Notes: generated by a model from the letters alone, not told the origin. DNA of 64,000 nt from Apiospora phragmitis (GCA_038363925.1 JAQQWL010000011.1:7564001-7628000); one strand, 5' to 3'; counted from the first letter of the stretch, positions 1-11,590 are shown. Translations and numbers: made by a program.

Positions 1-1543
1 GGCCGTAGTTCAAAGCCTGGGTCGTATGGATCTCATGTCCAATAGATGGAATCACAGTATACAAGTTCCCACGACTACAGTCGGGCAAATCCTCTTAGTA
101 GCTTCCGCCATTGAATCCTTTAAACTATTCTAGAACAACAGCCGAATCTGTGGCTTTCAGAATTTTCATAGCCCGACGTTGACAGGATGTAGCAGTGGTG
201 GAGAGTGGCGGCGGCGCATTGGGTTCTATGTCAACCTTATGTTTCCTATCTTGATATGACAACTGACCAGGTGCATGATACGCCGCCTCCTCCAAGACTT
301 CAGGGTTAGAAGTTTTTATTCTTCTTACGTGCCGTGCCATGCGGGATCGTTAAACGAACTACGATTTTTATTTTCCACCTGTTAGCCACTCTTGTTCGAT
401 ACTTCCTATATGTTTCTGAGTCCACTCTGGGCTTAGTGAAGTATTGCCATATCGAACCATAGCCGGCAGCGGGCGAGCCAGATAGATTGGCACGAACGAG
501 GTATCCAGTTTGAACCACCTTCAAAAGAAACAAGACCGCGTTATTTCCTGCGACAACAGAGTTTTCACCTCTGTACGCGCGTATACTGCCCTGTTGCAAC
601 CCTCCGATTGGGCTTCAAGATTCTGGTTCGACAGGACCTGGACCTGCATTGCATAGGTATAGTATAGACAGGTACAGTAGTGCGAGTGGTCTTCGGTCAA
701 ATGCCCAATCATGCGCACATCTGCGAGCGAACAACACATACAAACATGCATACATTTGGCATCTGTTTTATTGAGTGCCCGAAATGTAGCGTGCCAAAGA
801 AAGACCTAATTGGGTACTTACCTAGGTGTGTGTGTGTGTGTGCTGTAAGGGGAGAATAGGCCAGACTGCAGCTGCATAACGCCCGTTACGTTACAGCACT
901 AGCATGCACACCTGCCCGACCTGAATCAATACACAAGGGGATTACTCACCAGGCCCCAGGCATACTGATCAACTAATACACTATTGCTACCAACAGGGGT
1001 AACAGTAGGTTCCCTAGATATTGGAATGCGTCCATGATTCTTGAATTGCTAGCTCCTTGAACAAAGAAATGCGAATAATCACGATCCAACATCATTTCGG
1101 CCGGTTCGGACTTCATACTGGGTTGCATACATGCTTCCCACGGACAACGACAGTCTAAGTACTTAGATGACAGGCTGACGAGTAAGTTGATACCAAATAG
1201 CTCTGTTGTGCGCATGAAACTATCTACCAAATGTATATGACCTTGACCAAACCCCCCATAACTCCTCGCAAGCCGGCCCTGCGACTACGTACCATTTGCC
1301 TCAGTAGTCAAACAACCAAAGAACAATCCCGTTTCTCGACCCATTTCATTTCGTATCATTCGTCCACTGCTGACCACAAAGTAGTCATCATCTCTATGAA
1401 TCACCCGGCGCTGGCAGGTGGGCCCCGTCCTGCTCCTCTGACTAGTTGCTCTTTTAGGTGAAAGTCGGCATGCAAGAGACCCCCTATGAGGCCACAAACA
1501 CGCACCTTGAGAGTGCTGTGAGTCCTCTTTGCATTTCTCCGAA
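1..1543. other. intergenic, no gene seen
   Basis: I see no conserved protein, RNA gene or intron-bearing reading frame here. The short open frames on both strands lack recognisable motifs and overlap each other. The stretch holds a GT microsatellite (826-842) next to a TACCTAGGT motif of the kind scattered through the other spacers of this window. It lies downstream of the J-domain gene and probably includes its 3'UTR. Confidence 0.6.
826..842. repeat. GT dinucleotide microsatellite
   Basis: About eight GT units in a row, in non-coding DNA. Confidence 0.8.
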
Positions 1544-2447
1544 CTAGACCCCCACCGTGTGACTGAACACCTTGGCCGCCAACTGCGTGAGCAGCTGAGC
1601 GCGATCCGCCTGGGGCAGGTCCTGGAACACGGCGTAGACGCTCTTGCCCTTCGCATCCCTCACGGCGCCCAGGCGGTTGCCAGCGACGGCGCCCGCCATA
1701 AGGCCCGGGAAGTTGGCCAGGATGAAGCCCAGTATGCCGCCGCTGACGCCGCCTGCCATGCTCCAGAGCTTGCCGCCCGTGCTCCCGTTCTGCTGCTCGG
1801 CCATGCCCTCCTCGCGCAGCATCTCCTCGAACACGTCGCCGAACTGCTCGTTCTCGTTCCGCTGGCGCGACTCCTGCGTGTTCTGCGCGGTCTGCTGGCC
1901 TCCCGTGAAGTAGTTCCACGCCCAGCTGAAGGGGAACCCGCCGGCAGCGGCGCCTGGCCCCGAAGACGTGGGGATCTCCCTCGTCAAACTCGTCCTCGAA
2001 CGGGTCGGCGTACTGGGGGGCGGCGTTAGCGCGACCGCCGGCGCCGGCGGAGAAGCCGTACATGCGCCGCTGCGCATCATACTCGCGTCTTCGTGTGGGA
2101 TCGGGAGAGGGTGTAGTAGGCGTCGTTGACAAGCTGGAACATGCGGGTGCGCTGTGCGCGCTCTGGCGATTCGGCGGGGACCCGATCAGGGTGGGTTCTC
2201 AAGGCAGCCCTAGTGACATGTAAGTTAGTATCGTGATGTGGTGGGCGTGTGGGTGTGTCTCCAAAGGGTCTGTCTTACTTCTTGTATGCATCTCGGATTT
2301 GTTGGGTATTTGCTGAATCAGATACCTCAAGGATCTTGTCTGCATGCTCCGTTGTCAGTCAAGGTGGCCTGCGGGGGTGGTTCTGTACACGATAGATACG
2401 CCTTTGGGCAGCTACTTACAATAGTTGGGGGGAGTGCCGGCACTCAT
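1544..2447 (-). CDS. J-domain (Hsp40) protein with C-terminal glycine-rich membrane segment
   Basis: Three exons (2447-2420, 2339-2279, 2209-1544) joined by GTAAGT and GTAAGA introns; the second has the branch ACTAAC. The protein opens with a J domain: a YYKIL start, the HPD motif about 35 residues in, and a helix IV reading DPTRRREYDA. A linker follows, then FPFSWAWNYF, an acidic FGDVFEEMLREEG segment and a Gly-rich hydrophobic stretch (GGVSGGILGFILANFPG) that looks like a membrane anchor. J domains stimulate the ATPase of Hsp70; the partner and organelle are not evident. Two frame breaks are needed, each cured by one base fewer: at the GGG run 2103-2105 (between YYTLS and DPTRRR) and at the run near 1973-1985 (before IPTSSGPG). 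Corrected length is about 250 aa. I take both as consensus errors. Assignment to the J family is firm; the specific role is unknown. Confidence 0.8.
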
Positions 2448-4145
2448 CTTGGCAACCAGGCAGTTTGTTTGCTGTTGTAGCTTGGGAGAAACAGAAGCTC
2501 GAGAACAACAGCTAGGATAAGGAGAAGAATTGCAGGTGAAATAAAGATGTATGTGGTCTGAATGCATCATCCAGAATCACAGGCCGTGCCAGGCTTAAAG
2601 TCACCTTCTAAATGGGATCTGAGGCCAAATGAGGACGTCATAATCGCAAACTAGCCACGGTGGCTTGAACAAGAGAATCGAATCAGCTAACAGCCACATC
2701 GTCTTATCTGGTTTCAATCTATCCGCGCTAGCTAGCCTGGGTAAGCCTGCAACAAAGCACGGCCCATGCTGTTTTGAAAGTCCGATTTCATACGCCCTCC
2801 GCCCTACGGAGTCCCTACTTCCAAAATATATCCTAGACTCCCCGACTCCTCATTCGGGTATTGCGCAAGCGACAAGGGGTGCCCATATGGAGGGACATTC
2901 AGAGAATGGGGTGGCCCAATATGGGGACAGCCGGACAGGACAGGGAGGGGAAGCAAGAAGAGGTTGGCCAAGACGCTTAATTATGTGCCTCATACCGAGA
3001 ACAGCTAAGCCCATTTCGACAAAATAGCCGTCTCGACTCTGACGATCCCGCCTAGACGTGCCCATGGGCGACCAGCCACTCGAATTGTCGGTGAGGGGCG
3101 CGGCAGGAGTATCGAAAAGCAGCGCCTTTTGAGCCGCAGGAAGGGGGGAGTTTCTGCAACTCTGCCATGCACAACGGTCGGCCTTGCCCTGCTTTGTCCA
3201 ATCCCAATCCCCTCTCGTTCGCCCGCCCGCAGATATCGTCTCCATAGTCAGATCACCAATTGAACATCATTTTTGGATTATTCTCTGTCGTGTCAATTCG
3301 GCCAATTCCACTCATACAGTCCAGATCATACAGATTGCACGATCATATCCTCGATTATATGGAGACTGGTTAGAAAGCAGCAAGTTCAAGCAGCATATAC
3401 AGCGAGACCCATACTCAAAGCCCCATACCCATCACGCGCATCGAGGACCTCCGCATCGAGATAGAGAGAGAGGGAGAGCTCGGATCGTATTGCTGTCCTT
3501 TCGCTCAGACTCACTCTCATCGCTGCTGTCTCCCTGTATCGTACAGTCGCAGTGGCAGTAACCTTGTTCTTCATCTCCGGAATCTGGTCAAGGCTACTGC
3601 AGACCACTGAATTCGGCAACGTCAATTGTGCCCAAAGTGGACTTTTCGCACTCGCTGTCCCATCGCGAGATCTGGGCTGTTCAGTGCCTTTGCCTTGCCT
3701 GCACTTGTTACAGTACATACATTAGTCGTCCGCGATCGTGTCCTGCTCCACTTGGGACCTGGCCCAAAGACTCTTCTGGGCTTGGGATAGACAGGACAGC
3801 GAAGACGAGAAAGCGACGCTTTTCCTGTTAGTTGCAGGTTGGTTGTTGGCTGTACCAGACTTTTTTGGTCCTTCCCTTGTACGACAGACAGATTGCTGCA
3901 GGCCACAAATGCGCCCGATATTACCGCGTACGCACCACACAATATAAGAAACCCCAGGGAGACACAAAAGATCTACAATACCCACGGCTGTTGAACCAAA
4001 GAACGCCTGTCTATTGCCCCTCTCCCTGCTTATTCTCAGCCCACTTGGCCTGAGACAATCGTTACCTAGATCGAAACCGTTTCGTTCTTTCACCCAACAA
4101 CACAACACATACATACCCAAATTTATATATCATCGAGAAGCAAAA
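2448..4145. other. divergent promoter/leader region, no gene seen
   Basis: Spacer between the J-domain gene (-) and the small membrane protein gene (+), so it must hold both promoters. The part from about 3300 to 4145 is pyrimidine-rich with ACAACAACAC-type leader sequence next to the ATG at 4146, typical of a long fungal 5' leader. Small open frames on both strands have no recognisable motif. Confidence 0.55.
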
Positions 4146-4936
4146 ATGGGTTTCTTCGACGGTTGGGACGGCGGCTCCGTCGTTTCGCGCAAGACATCGC
4201 ATCACAGCAAGAAGTCGTCATCACACAAGTCCAAGAAGTCGCGCTCACACTCGCCCGTGCGCCATCGACACTCCACCTCCACCCTCGAAGGCCTCCTCGG
4301 CGGCGGCAGCCCCTCGCACAAGCACAGCAGCAGCTCGCGGGGGTCCTTCTTCAACCTGGGGAACAGCAGCTCCAAGAGTTTCTTTGGGGGTCTTGGGAGT
4401 AAGTCCAATAACAATAACTCCAGTCGTTCGTTCGTGAAACCCAATAATTTGCTAACGTGAGACTTCCCCGGTACACAGGCCGTTCGTCTTCGTACTACAA
4501 GCGCCAGCCCCGCTCCAGCTTCGTCCAGCGCATGTACAAGAAGCTCAAGCGACTCTTGCGCGACCTAGTCTACTACGCCAAGCGCCACCCCATGAAGGTG
4601 TTCATGCTGGTAATCATGCCGCTGATCACCGGTGGGGCCCTGACGGCGCTCCTTTCCCGGTTCGGCCTGCAACTGCCGCCGGGAATCGAGCGCATGCTCG
4701 GGATCGCCGCCAAGACCGCCTCCGGCGACAGCTTCGGGCTCATGGGCGAGGCCGTCCGCATGGCCGGAGGCATGGGCGGTGGCAGCAGCAGCAAGAATGT
4801 TCATATCGACCGTGGCTATGACGGCGACATGCGGTGGGAGCGGACGACCTACCAAGACGATGGGTGGGGCCAAGGCTGGGGCGGTGGTGGCTGGGGAGGT
4901 GGTTTGGTGAGCGGGTTCTCCAAGATGTTTGCGTGA
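4146..4936 (+). CDS. small membrane protein with Ser/Lys/His-rich head and Gly/Trp-rich tail, unknown function
   Basis: Two exons, 4146-4398 and 4479-4936, giving 236 aa. The intron starts GTAAGTCC, has the branch GCTAACG and ends ACAG; splicing is phase 1 and restores a serine. Residues 1-85 are rich in Ser, Lys and His with a repeated HSKKSSSHKSKKS pattern. A basic patch (KKLKRLLRDLVYYAKRHP) precedes one hydrophobic segment (VFMLVIMPLITGGALTALL). An amphipathic part follows, then a Gly/Trp/Asp tail (DDGWGQGWGGGGWGGG). The layout suggests a single-pass protein with a basic cytosolic head. I do not recognise a named family. The start is the first ATG after a long A/C-rich leader (CAAAAATGG). 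Confidence 0.8.
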
Positions 4937-5359
4937 TTGGCGGGAGCGGTTTTTCAAAATTTGGCGCTGCGAGGATTGGTGTGCATTTCTCTTTTTCTCC
5001 TTCGTCTGGCGTCCCAGGTTATTGGATATGGGGAGGGTAAAAGGCTGCCGAATGTCTCATTTTGTCGTGCTTGAGAACATGGATTGCACTACACAGATAC
5101 CACTGATTTCAACACGCAAGCATAATATGATCAAAACACAACATACCTTGACACTGACTGAATTACCACTCTGCACGACGTATCACCAAGTATCGAGACG
5201 ATAGTAGCCATCGCCTGACGGAATCATAGTGTGCAGCTTGATTGGGAAAACTGCACCATTGAGAAATAATAAGTCTATGAATGATGGCGGGTATTACAAC
5301 AACGACACAAGGTAAGAACTTTGCAGCGCCCGAATATCTGTCATTGCTGTGATATCTGC
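4937..5359. other. convergent 3' spacer
   Basis: Lies between the stop codons of two convergent genes. No reading frame with recognisable features; presumably both 3'UTRs. Confidence 0.6.
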
Positions 5360-6439
5360 TTATTTGCCTTTGCGCTTTTTTCCACTGGTGCCACTGGCTG
5401 ATTTCCGTTTGACGGGCGATTGCTTGGATGAAGATGTCTTGCTCCTGGTACGTGGGCCAGTCTCAGGAGATGGGGAACCCTCGAGCACAATAATCTCCTC
5501 GGGCGGAGTTCGATTGCGCGATATGTGCACTCCATTTCCTGTTTCATCGCTCGTGGTACTGTCGCCAGACTCTTCACTGCTTTGTGCCCGAGGAATGGAT
5601 CTCGCCGAAGAAGCAGCCCGGCGAGATGGATCTGAGGATCCAGACATATTCCGCCTGGGGCCTGCAACATTATGGCCGGACGGCACACGGGAGCCAGAAG
5701 TCTGATACTTGAAAGGATCGGGGGTTCCGCGACCAGATGACGATCGTGATGCCACCTGCTGCAAAGATGATGTTGATGAACGATGCTGTGAGCGCGAAGC
5801 GTTAGGCGGAGCGAAATACCCCACAGGTGGGCCAGGCCGGCTTCGTGCGCTGACTAAAGCTGATGAGTCTTCTGATGCCGACATCCCACTGCGCCTGCGC
5901 GGAGCCTCCATAGCCGAAGGGTCGAACTGAGACAGAGGAACCGCGATACGCTCTGGCTTCTGCTTGCGCTTTGCGCCCCTTTCAGCCTTTTCGGCTTCCG
6001 CTTCCAACCGCTTTCGTCTTCGTTCCAAAGCTGCGAGCTCTTTCTTGTTAAGTTTGACGTCTTGCTTGCCCTTTGCCTGCGCTTTACGTATCCTGGCAAG
6101 TGCAGCTTCGACCAGCTCATCCTCCAGCTCCCTTGCAGCAACGTCCTCGTCCTCCTCCGAATCTACCTCAGTCGAACCATCCTCCTCGTCATCATCCGAA
6201 GCGTGATAAGCATAACCACCGCGAGACCTTCCTCCACGGGTCAGTTCTGTACCCGTGAACTGAAGTGGGTCACTAATAAACCGTCTATTGCCCGAAGCCA
6301 AACCAACGCCTTGAGTATCCGTATCATCGCTGTCCAATTCTTGAACTCTCTCACCTTGGGACCAAAAGCCTTGGTCCCCTTTTTTGAGGCGCCTCCCGTC
6401 CTCGCCCGCGCCGTGATGGTCTTCCCCATTGGGGCGCAT
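5360..6439 (-). CDS. acidic/basic low-complexity nuclear-type protein, unknown function
   Basis: Single exon of 359 aa from the first in-frame ATG (6439); there is no ATG between it and the in-frame PRA1 stop. The N-terminal third has a FISDPLQFTGTEL stretch after an acidic patch. Next come an acidic block (DDDEEDGSTEVDSEEDED) and a charged predicted coiled coil (ELEDELVEAALARIRKAQ, then a Lys/Arg/Glu-rich run). The second half is Ser/Arg/Pro-rich and disordered, ending in a Lys/Arg-rich tail (KKRKGK) like a nuclear localisation signal. The coiled-coil block looks conserved in style, the rest does not. It begins 24 nt after the PRA1 stop codon, in the same frame, so the two may share a transcript (see findings). 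I do not know its function. Confidence 0.65.
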   Translation of the reverse strand: MRPNGEDHHGAGEDGRRLKKGDQGFWSQGERVQELDSDDTDTQGVGLASGNRRFISDPLQFTGTELTRGGRSRGGYAYHASDDDEEDGSTEVDSEEDEDVAARELEDELVEAALARIRKAQAKGKQDVKLNKKELAALERRRKRLEAEAEKAERGAKRKQKPERIAVPLSQFDPSAMEAPRRRSGMSASEDSSALVSARSRPGPPVGYFAPPNASRSQHRSSTSSLQQVASRSSSGRGTPDPFKYQTSGSRVPSGHNVAGPRRNMSGSSDPSRRAASSARSIPRAQSSEESGDSTTSDETGNGVHISRNRTPPEEIIVLEGSPSPETGPRTRSKTSSSKQSPVKRKSASGTSGKKRKGK

Positions 6440-6463
6440 GTTTGGGAGCTCGCGGCCGACCAC

Positions 6464-6999
6464 CTAGACCGCCTCCCCGGAAAAAGCCTCATCGATGGGC
6501 TTATCCATAAAAGCAGCGTGGCCAATAATGACGACGCCGCTGGCACCAAGCAGCCAGAGCAGGGTGCTGAAAGTAGGAGCAATGAGACCAAGGATGGCAA
6601 CAGTGATCAGCAGAGCAGTGTAGCACTGCGAGGATGTAGCGCGGAAAGTTCCAATAACGAGGTCCTCTCCGTTCATTTTGCCAAGAAGCCACAAGCCGGG
6701 GCGAAAAGCAGGACAATATCAAAGAGCAAGAGCGGGCTGGTAACCAAAGCGTAGATGCTCAGGATGAAGAAGCAGGCAGCATAGTTGCTCGAGAAATGGC
6801 CCAGGTTGTAGTTGACACGCGATTGCATCTCAGAGAAGTTCTCAGGCTTGGACAGGCGCTTGAAGTCGCAGAACTCGCCGACAGGGCGGAGGTTGGAGAA
6901 TCGGCTTGACAGTGACGTATTGCGGAAGCCGGCGAAGCGGTCCGAAATGTTCAGACGCGACGTGAGCACGTCAAGAGGGATCTGAATACGAGACGCCAT
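6464..6999 (-). CDS. YIP3: PRA1/Yip3 family prenylated Rab acceptor
   Basis: About 178 aa, matching the usual length of fungal PRA1 proteins. The N-terminus MASRIQIPLDVLTSRLN and the segment SRVNYNLGHFSSNYA are typical of the family. Two hydrophobic hairpins follow (from AACFFILSIYALVTSPLLLF, and ALLITVAILGLIAP through LLWLLGASGVVIIGHA). PRA1 proteins sit in ER and Golgi membranes, bind prenylated Rab GTPases and affect their membrane delivery. The frame breaks once, at the GGGG run 6698-6701, between the first hydrophobic block and the conserved KMNGEDL; one more base restores it. I treat this as a consensus error because both sides match the family. The stop TAG is followed in the same frame by the next gene. 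Confidence 0.88.
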
Positions 7000-9241
7000 T
7001 GTGTCGTGTTGGGAATGGTTGACGACGATATTCGCGATAGGTAGTGTGATTTACGTGTCGATGAAAGATTGCGTGCGGTAGAATGCCTAACATCGATGTC
7101 TTAGCAACAGCGGGTACATATTTGTAGAGAAAGTGTGGATTCAGTCAAGGTTGCCTATGAAACAAGCCCGAGATCTCGCAAAAAACTTATATGTACGCGG
7201 TTGTTTGGATGGAAGGGCAGATGAACCAAGTTGAGGCCAACTTCTGGTTTTTTGGGCCAAGTGGTCAGATTGATAAGGGGGAAGGCAGTGTAGGGGCTAA
7301 GGTGGAGGATTACGTACTCTGAAGGCGGCGGCGTTTTTTCCTCAATTGAAGTGGCTTGGATTGACTCGTTGCTGGTGCAGGAGGGATGCGTGTATCAAAG
7401 AAAGGTATGTTTCTTCGTGTTGTTCGGATCAGGGGTTGATGAATTGGTAGAGTTCCTGGCGTGACGACGATATTTTTTTTCCGGGGTTCGGATACGCAGA
7501 TCTGGTCGGTGCACTCTTTCACAAACCGTGATTGCCGTTTTTGGGATGGGAGATCCAGCTAAAACCAGGGGGGATGTTGGTGCACTGGCGTCGAATGTAT
7601 CAGCCTGGAATCTTGGGTGGTGATTGCCCACTAAACCCGCCAAAGCGCTCTAAGTTTAGCCTGCAGAACCAAATTCTCCCTGGCAAAGCTGACAACTATT
7701 AATTGAACGGCAGATTGTGGCTGCCAGTTCCAATTGCAATCTCAGCCCAGACGAGAGAGGTCCAGACTCCAGACCAGACTCCAGTTCGCCGAACCGGATC
7801 TGGGTTGTGGGCGTTGGGGCGTGATGACGTCCCCAATCCGAGTAGACGTACCCGCACGTCCGGCTGTGTTGTGTCGTTCTCTTCCAGCAACCTCCTCTTC
7901 CCCCAACTCACACAAAGTTGCGGAAGATTTGGTATGGTGAAGAGAGAAAAGAGTAGTAGGAAGAAAGAAGAAGGGGAAGAGAAGGAGAAAGCCGAAGACT
8001 GAAATACCAGGAAAACCCGATACCTTTCTCAGTGCTCAATCGGATAGCTCCAGCAAGCCCGGGCTGGCAGGCTGCAGGTTCCAGCTTGTTTTCCATCTAG
8101 CGGTGGCCCGGCCATACAACCTAGAAGGAAAGAAAGAAAAAAGCTGTCAATCCTCCCCACACTTGACTTCATGCCCGCCAGTCAAGCAAGCTTGGGCCAG
8201 TCATTCCATTACCTTCGTCGTTGCACATGCAGCTCTGCAGGCTGTATTCCTGCCCGACTATCCGTACTTCGCTATGGAGGACGCCGCCTCACTCACTGGG
8301 CACCTACTTACTCTGGTCATTAGGTTCAATGATATATGGTTATACAGTGTGTAGGTTAGTTCATCCTCTACAGAGAGTCTGGACTCGGTAGCAGGGCGAC
8401 ACATCCTCCACCATCAACGACCTCCTTCCCTGCAGCTGCCATCAATTACGCAGCTCTTCGAGTATTCCGTCGATGCACTTCCAAGTATTCTAGTAGACAA
8501 CAAGAAGAAAAGCCTGACCGCCCAACCTGCTTACTGGACGACTGCGGTCTGTTGCTAGCGGCCTCTGTGCTGGAAGAGCCGATTGGTCTAGCCGATTCAG
8601 TAGCCATCCCACGCCATACCATCGTCACAACGCAATGGGGGGATGGGGGATTCGCCGATCCAAGTAAGCCGCACGCTACAGTTCGGAGTTTCTCCATGCA
8701 AAGCTCATAGGCATTCTCACTACCTTCTTTCTTCTTCCTCCTTCCTTTGACCCACGGCACTCGTATTACCGAATAAACAAACCCCTCTGGATCCGACCTA
8801 AATGTTGCCAACGTGGCCAGCAGATACGGGGTCCTCTTTCTAACGCCGATGCCGATCTTGATTCTCCCCCGCTCCCTGCCTGAAAGCTTGGGCTTGGATC
8901 ATCCGGCAACCAGGGCCAGGGACAATCCACAACTACAGCTTCTACGATGATTCCAAAACCCGTCTTTGTCCACAATATAGGTTAACTCTTACTGATACCT
9001 AATTGCTCTATTATGCAAAGTGGTGTGGACGAGCAAGACTGGTGACTTATCCAAACTTTGTTTGGCAGTTATAAATCTATAGTTGTTAGCTGACCGAGAT
9101 GCATATTTTGACACACTCCATCATGCAGTAAAGTACGTGGGCTCCTATGTTGGACAGATATTGTTAGAATGACACCCAAGGCCCTCATGCAGCTATTTTC
9201 CATATTTTTTGATGAGAGCAGCCAGCACGTTTCAAGTCATG

Positions 9242-9269
9242 GTGTGTGCGCGCGCGTGTGCGTGTACGC
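9242..9269. repeat. alternating purine-pyrimidine tract (GT/GC)
   Basis: Twenty-eight bases alternate strictly between purine and pyrimidine, mostly GT and GC steps. Such tracts can adopt Z-DNA; no function is shown here. Confidence 0.7.
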
Positions 9270-9384
9270 TACTACAAACCAATATATCTCTCAGGCAGCA
9301 AAGCCAGACGATACATCTGGACAACTCGCCTAGCTGACGAGGTTCTTCATGAAGCGTGGGCGATAGCTAGCATCGTCACATGAG

Positions 9385-9426
9385 CCATCCTGGATACCAT
9401 CCTGGATACCATCCTGGATACCATCC
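9385..9426. repeat. 12-bp tandem repeat, 3.5 copies
   Basis: The unit CCATCCTGGATA is repeated perfectly three times with a partial fourth copy. Non-coding, just downstream of the P450 gene. Confidence 0.85.
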
Positions 9427-9843
9427 TCCCCTCAGTCGTGCCACGCCACACAAAGGAGCCTGTACGGGAATTGGCAGTATGTATGACAAGTAAGCCCCAC
9501 CCGAATAGAGTCGACGTGGTGAATGATATGAAGTTCTAACCAGGGTAGCCATTAGGAAGTCAATGATAGCTTGCAATGATCGATATTTTTGTTCTGTTTG
9601 AACATGTAGGTAGCAGATACATTAATATTCGGATCATGTGATACAAGGTAACACGACAACCCAACCCAACTATGATTTTTCAGATACACTTGGGTATTGC
9701 TCAAACAACAGCCCCGGGTTCTGATTGTGGGTCACCGGAGACTCTTCGTTTCAGTTCCTCATTGTAGTATAAACTGAGTTGGTGCAGGAGGAAACGCAAC
9801 GGCTAGCGTCCGCGGCATCCGCCGTCCCACCGGACCTCGAGTC

Positions 9844-11590
9844 CTATGTAGTAGCAGCAGGCTCCTGCTTGTGCTCATCGGAGACTGCGCGTGCCAATCT
9901 CGGGCCGTCCCTGGAATGCACAGGATCTTGTAAGGCCGAGCCGACATGATGAGGTCGCTCGGGTCGCGCTTGCTGGTACGGGGGTCGCAGTCGACCACGC
10001 CGTGCGGCTCGAGACGGAAGCTGCTCAGGGTCCGCATCAGGATCAGGTACAGTTGCCGCTGTGCGAGCATGTGGGCCGAACACATCCGGTACCCGAGGCC
10101 GAAAGTGTAGAGCGTCGCATCCGGCTGCTCGAGCCAGCGCTCCGGGCGGAACACTTCGGGGTCATGCCAAAGATCACGGTCTGCGGTACGGGGCTGGTTA
10201 GCAACAGAAAGGGGAGAGAGAACTTCGCTGGTTCTTCATCACATGGAATGTAGGTGGGATAGTTAAGATACTTACGATAATTGCAGGCCCATGCGTTCAT
10301 GTAGAATGTGGTCCCTTTCGGGATCACAACTCCTTCGTAGTTAATATCTCTGATGGATTCGCGGGGCAGAACAAGAGGTATGATGGTGAAGTACCGCAGG
10401 GCCTCCTTGGCCAAGGCCACGATGTACATGCACCTCTGATCGTCGCCGGCATCGCACAGCGGATCTGGGCTGTTGCCGGGGCTGACCTCTTGGAACTTGC
10501 AGATCTCCTCGAAGGCCCTCTCTTGGATGTCGGGCCGCTGGGCCAGGAAGCCTAGGCTGAACCCGACCGTGTTGGAGACGGTCTCGAACCCGCCCGAGAT
10601 CATGGAAAGGCTGATGGAGTTGAGCTCGGTCTCGTTCAGCTTATCCTCCTTGAAGGTGATGACGCTGGCTTGGATGCAGGGCTCGTTGGTGCCCCGGGCG
10701 ATCTTGTCGCGCAGCTCGTCGTCGAACTGCTTCATGAACCGGGCGCGGCGGGCCTTCATCTGGCGGGCCTTGGCGGACTGGCTATTAAAGGGTTTGAGCC
10801 GCAGGAGCGGGATGTAGTCCTGCAGGTTGCTCTGCGTGGAGCGGAACCTGTTCATCTCCTCCTCGACCTCGACAATCTCCTTGAACAAGTCGTCCTCGTG
10901 CGAACGCATACGAATACCCCAGTTGATAGTACAAGCAAGAGACATAGCCAGTCGTTGGACCATGGGGAGCGGGTCGATGGCGGCTGTGCCCCCCTTGCCA
11001 TAAGAAAAGAGGTCCTTGACAAAGTCCTTCGTCTCCAGGTCCAAGTAGGGGATATAAGATTGGATGGCGGGCCGGTTCAGTGCCATGGCTGCGCCCTTCT
11101 TCCGGCGCTTCAGTGATTCATCGTAAGGCGAGGTCCCGATAGTGAATCCACTAATACCCGAAGCAACCTATAGACTTATATAAGATTCATTCGATCGGTC
11201 TGCCTTGCACGCACAACTTACCTTGTGGAACGTATAAGTCTGGGGCCGGGAGCTCAAGGCCTGCGAGTTCGTGATCCAGAGAGCTTTGACGGCGGCAGGG
11301 CTATTGGCAACCACGACGGGAATGTCGCCCATCTGGACCTGGTAGACATCGCCATATGTCTCGGCCCAGTCGCGGTACTTCTGCGCGGCGTCGACTCTCA
11401 CTTCGCGAAGGTTTCCTATAATTGGCCATCCATTCGGACCCTTCAGTCCAGGGATCCGTCTTCTGCTGCGGACAATTTCGTTTGCGAAAATATAGACGAC
11501 TAGGAGAGCTAGCACATGTAGCAATACATGGTGCCCAAGATATGTAAAGATGCCGAACCACTGGCCAAGAAAGGAGAATTCGGAAGACAT
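9844..11590 (-). CDS. cytochrome P450, CYP504 (phenylacetate hydroxylase-like) family
   Basis: Three exons (11590-11222, 11167-10276, 10180-9844), about 532 aa. An N-terminal membrane anchor (VLLHVLALLVVYIFANEIV) is followed by the proline hinge IPGLKGPNGWPIIGN. The I-helix is SGGFETVS, the K-helix ExxR is KEALRYF, the PERW motif is FRPERWLEQPDA, and the haem loop is FGLGYRMCSAHML with Cys as thiolate ligand. Overall text, including SQALSSRPQTYTFHK and LNRPAIQSYIPYLDLETK, matches CYP504. Known members are ER-bound and hydroxylate phenylacetate or hydroxyphenylacetates, which feeds them into homogentisate degradation. The substrate here is not proven. One frame break lies at 9908-9914, just before the last 27 residues (family members end in VPRD plus a short tail); one extra base restores it. 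The haem loop has SA where the family usually has AG. Confidence 0.88.

Larger units (their letters stand above)
7000..9843. other. intergenic, no gene seen
   Basis: Spacer upstream of PRA1 and downstream of the P450. The first few hundred bases must include the PRA1 promoter and leader. I see no conserved protein on either strand. It contains an alternating purine-pyrimidine run (9242-9269) and a 12-bp tandem repeat (9385-9426). Confidence 0.55.

Noticed and set aside
2013..2082. Canonical-looking 70-nt intron (GTATGA, branch GCTAACG, CCCCCCAG) in the J-protein gene
   Set aside because: It would remove helix IV of the J domain and does not remove the need for the second frame correction. 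The retained reading matches the J family better.
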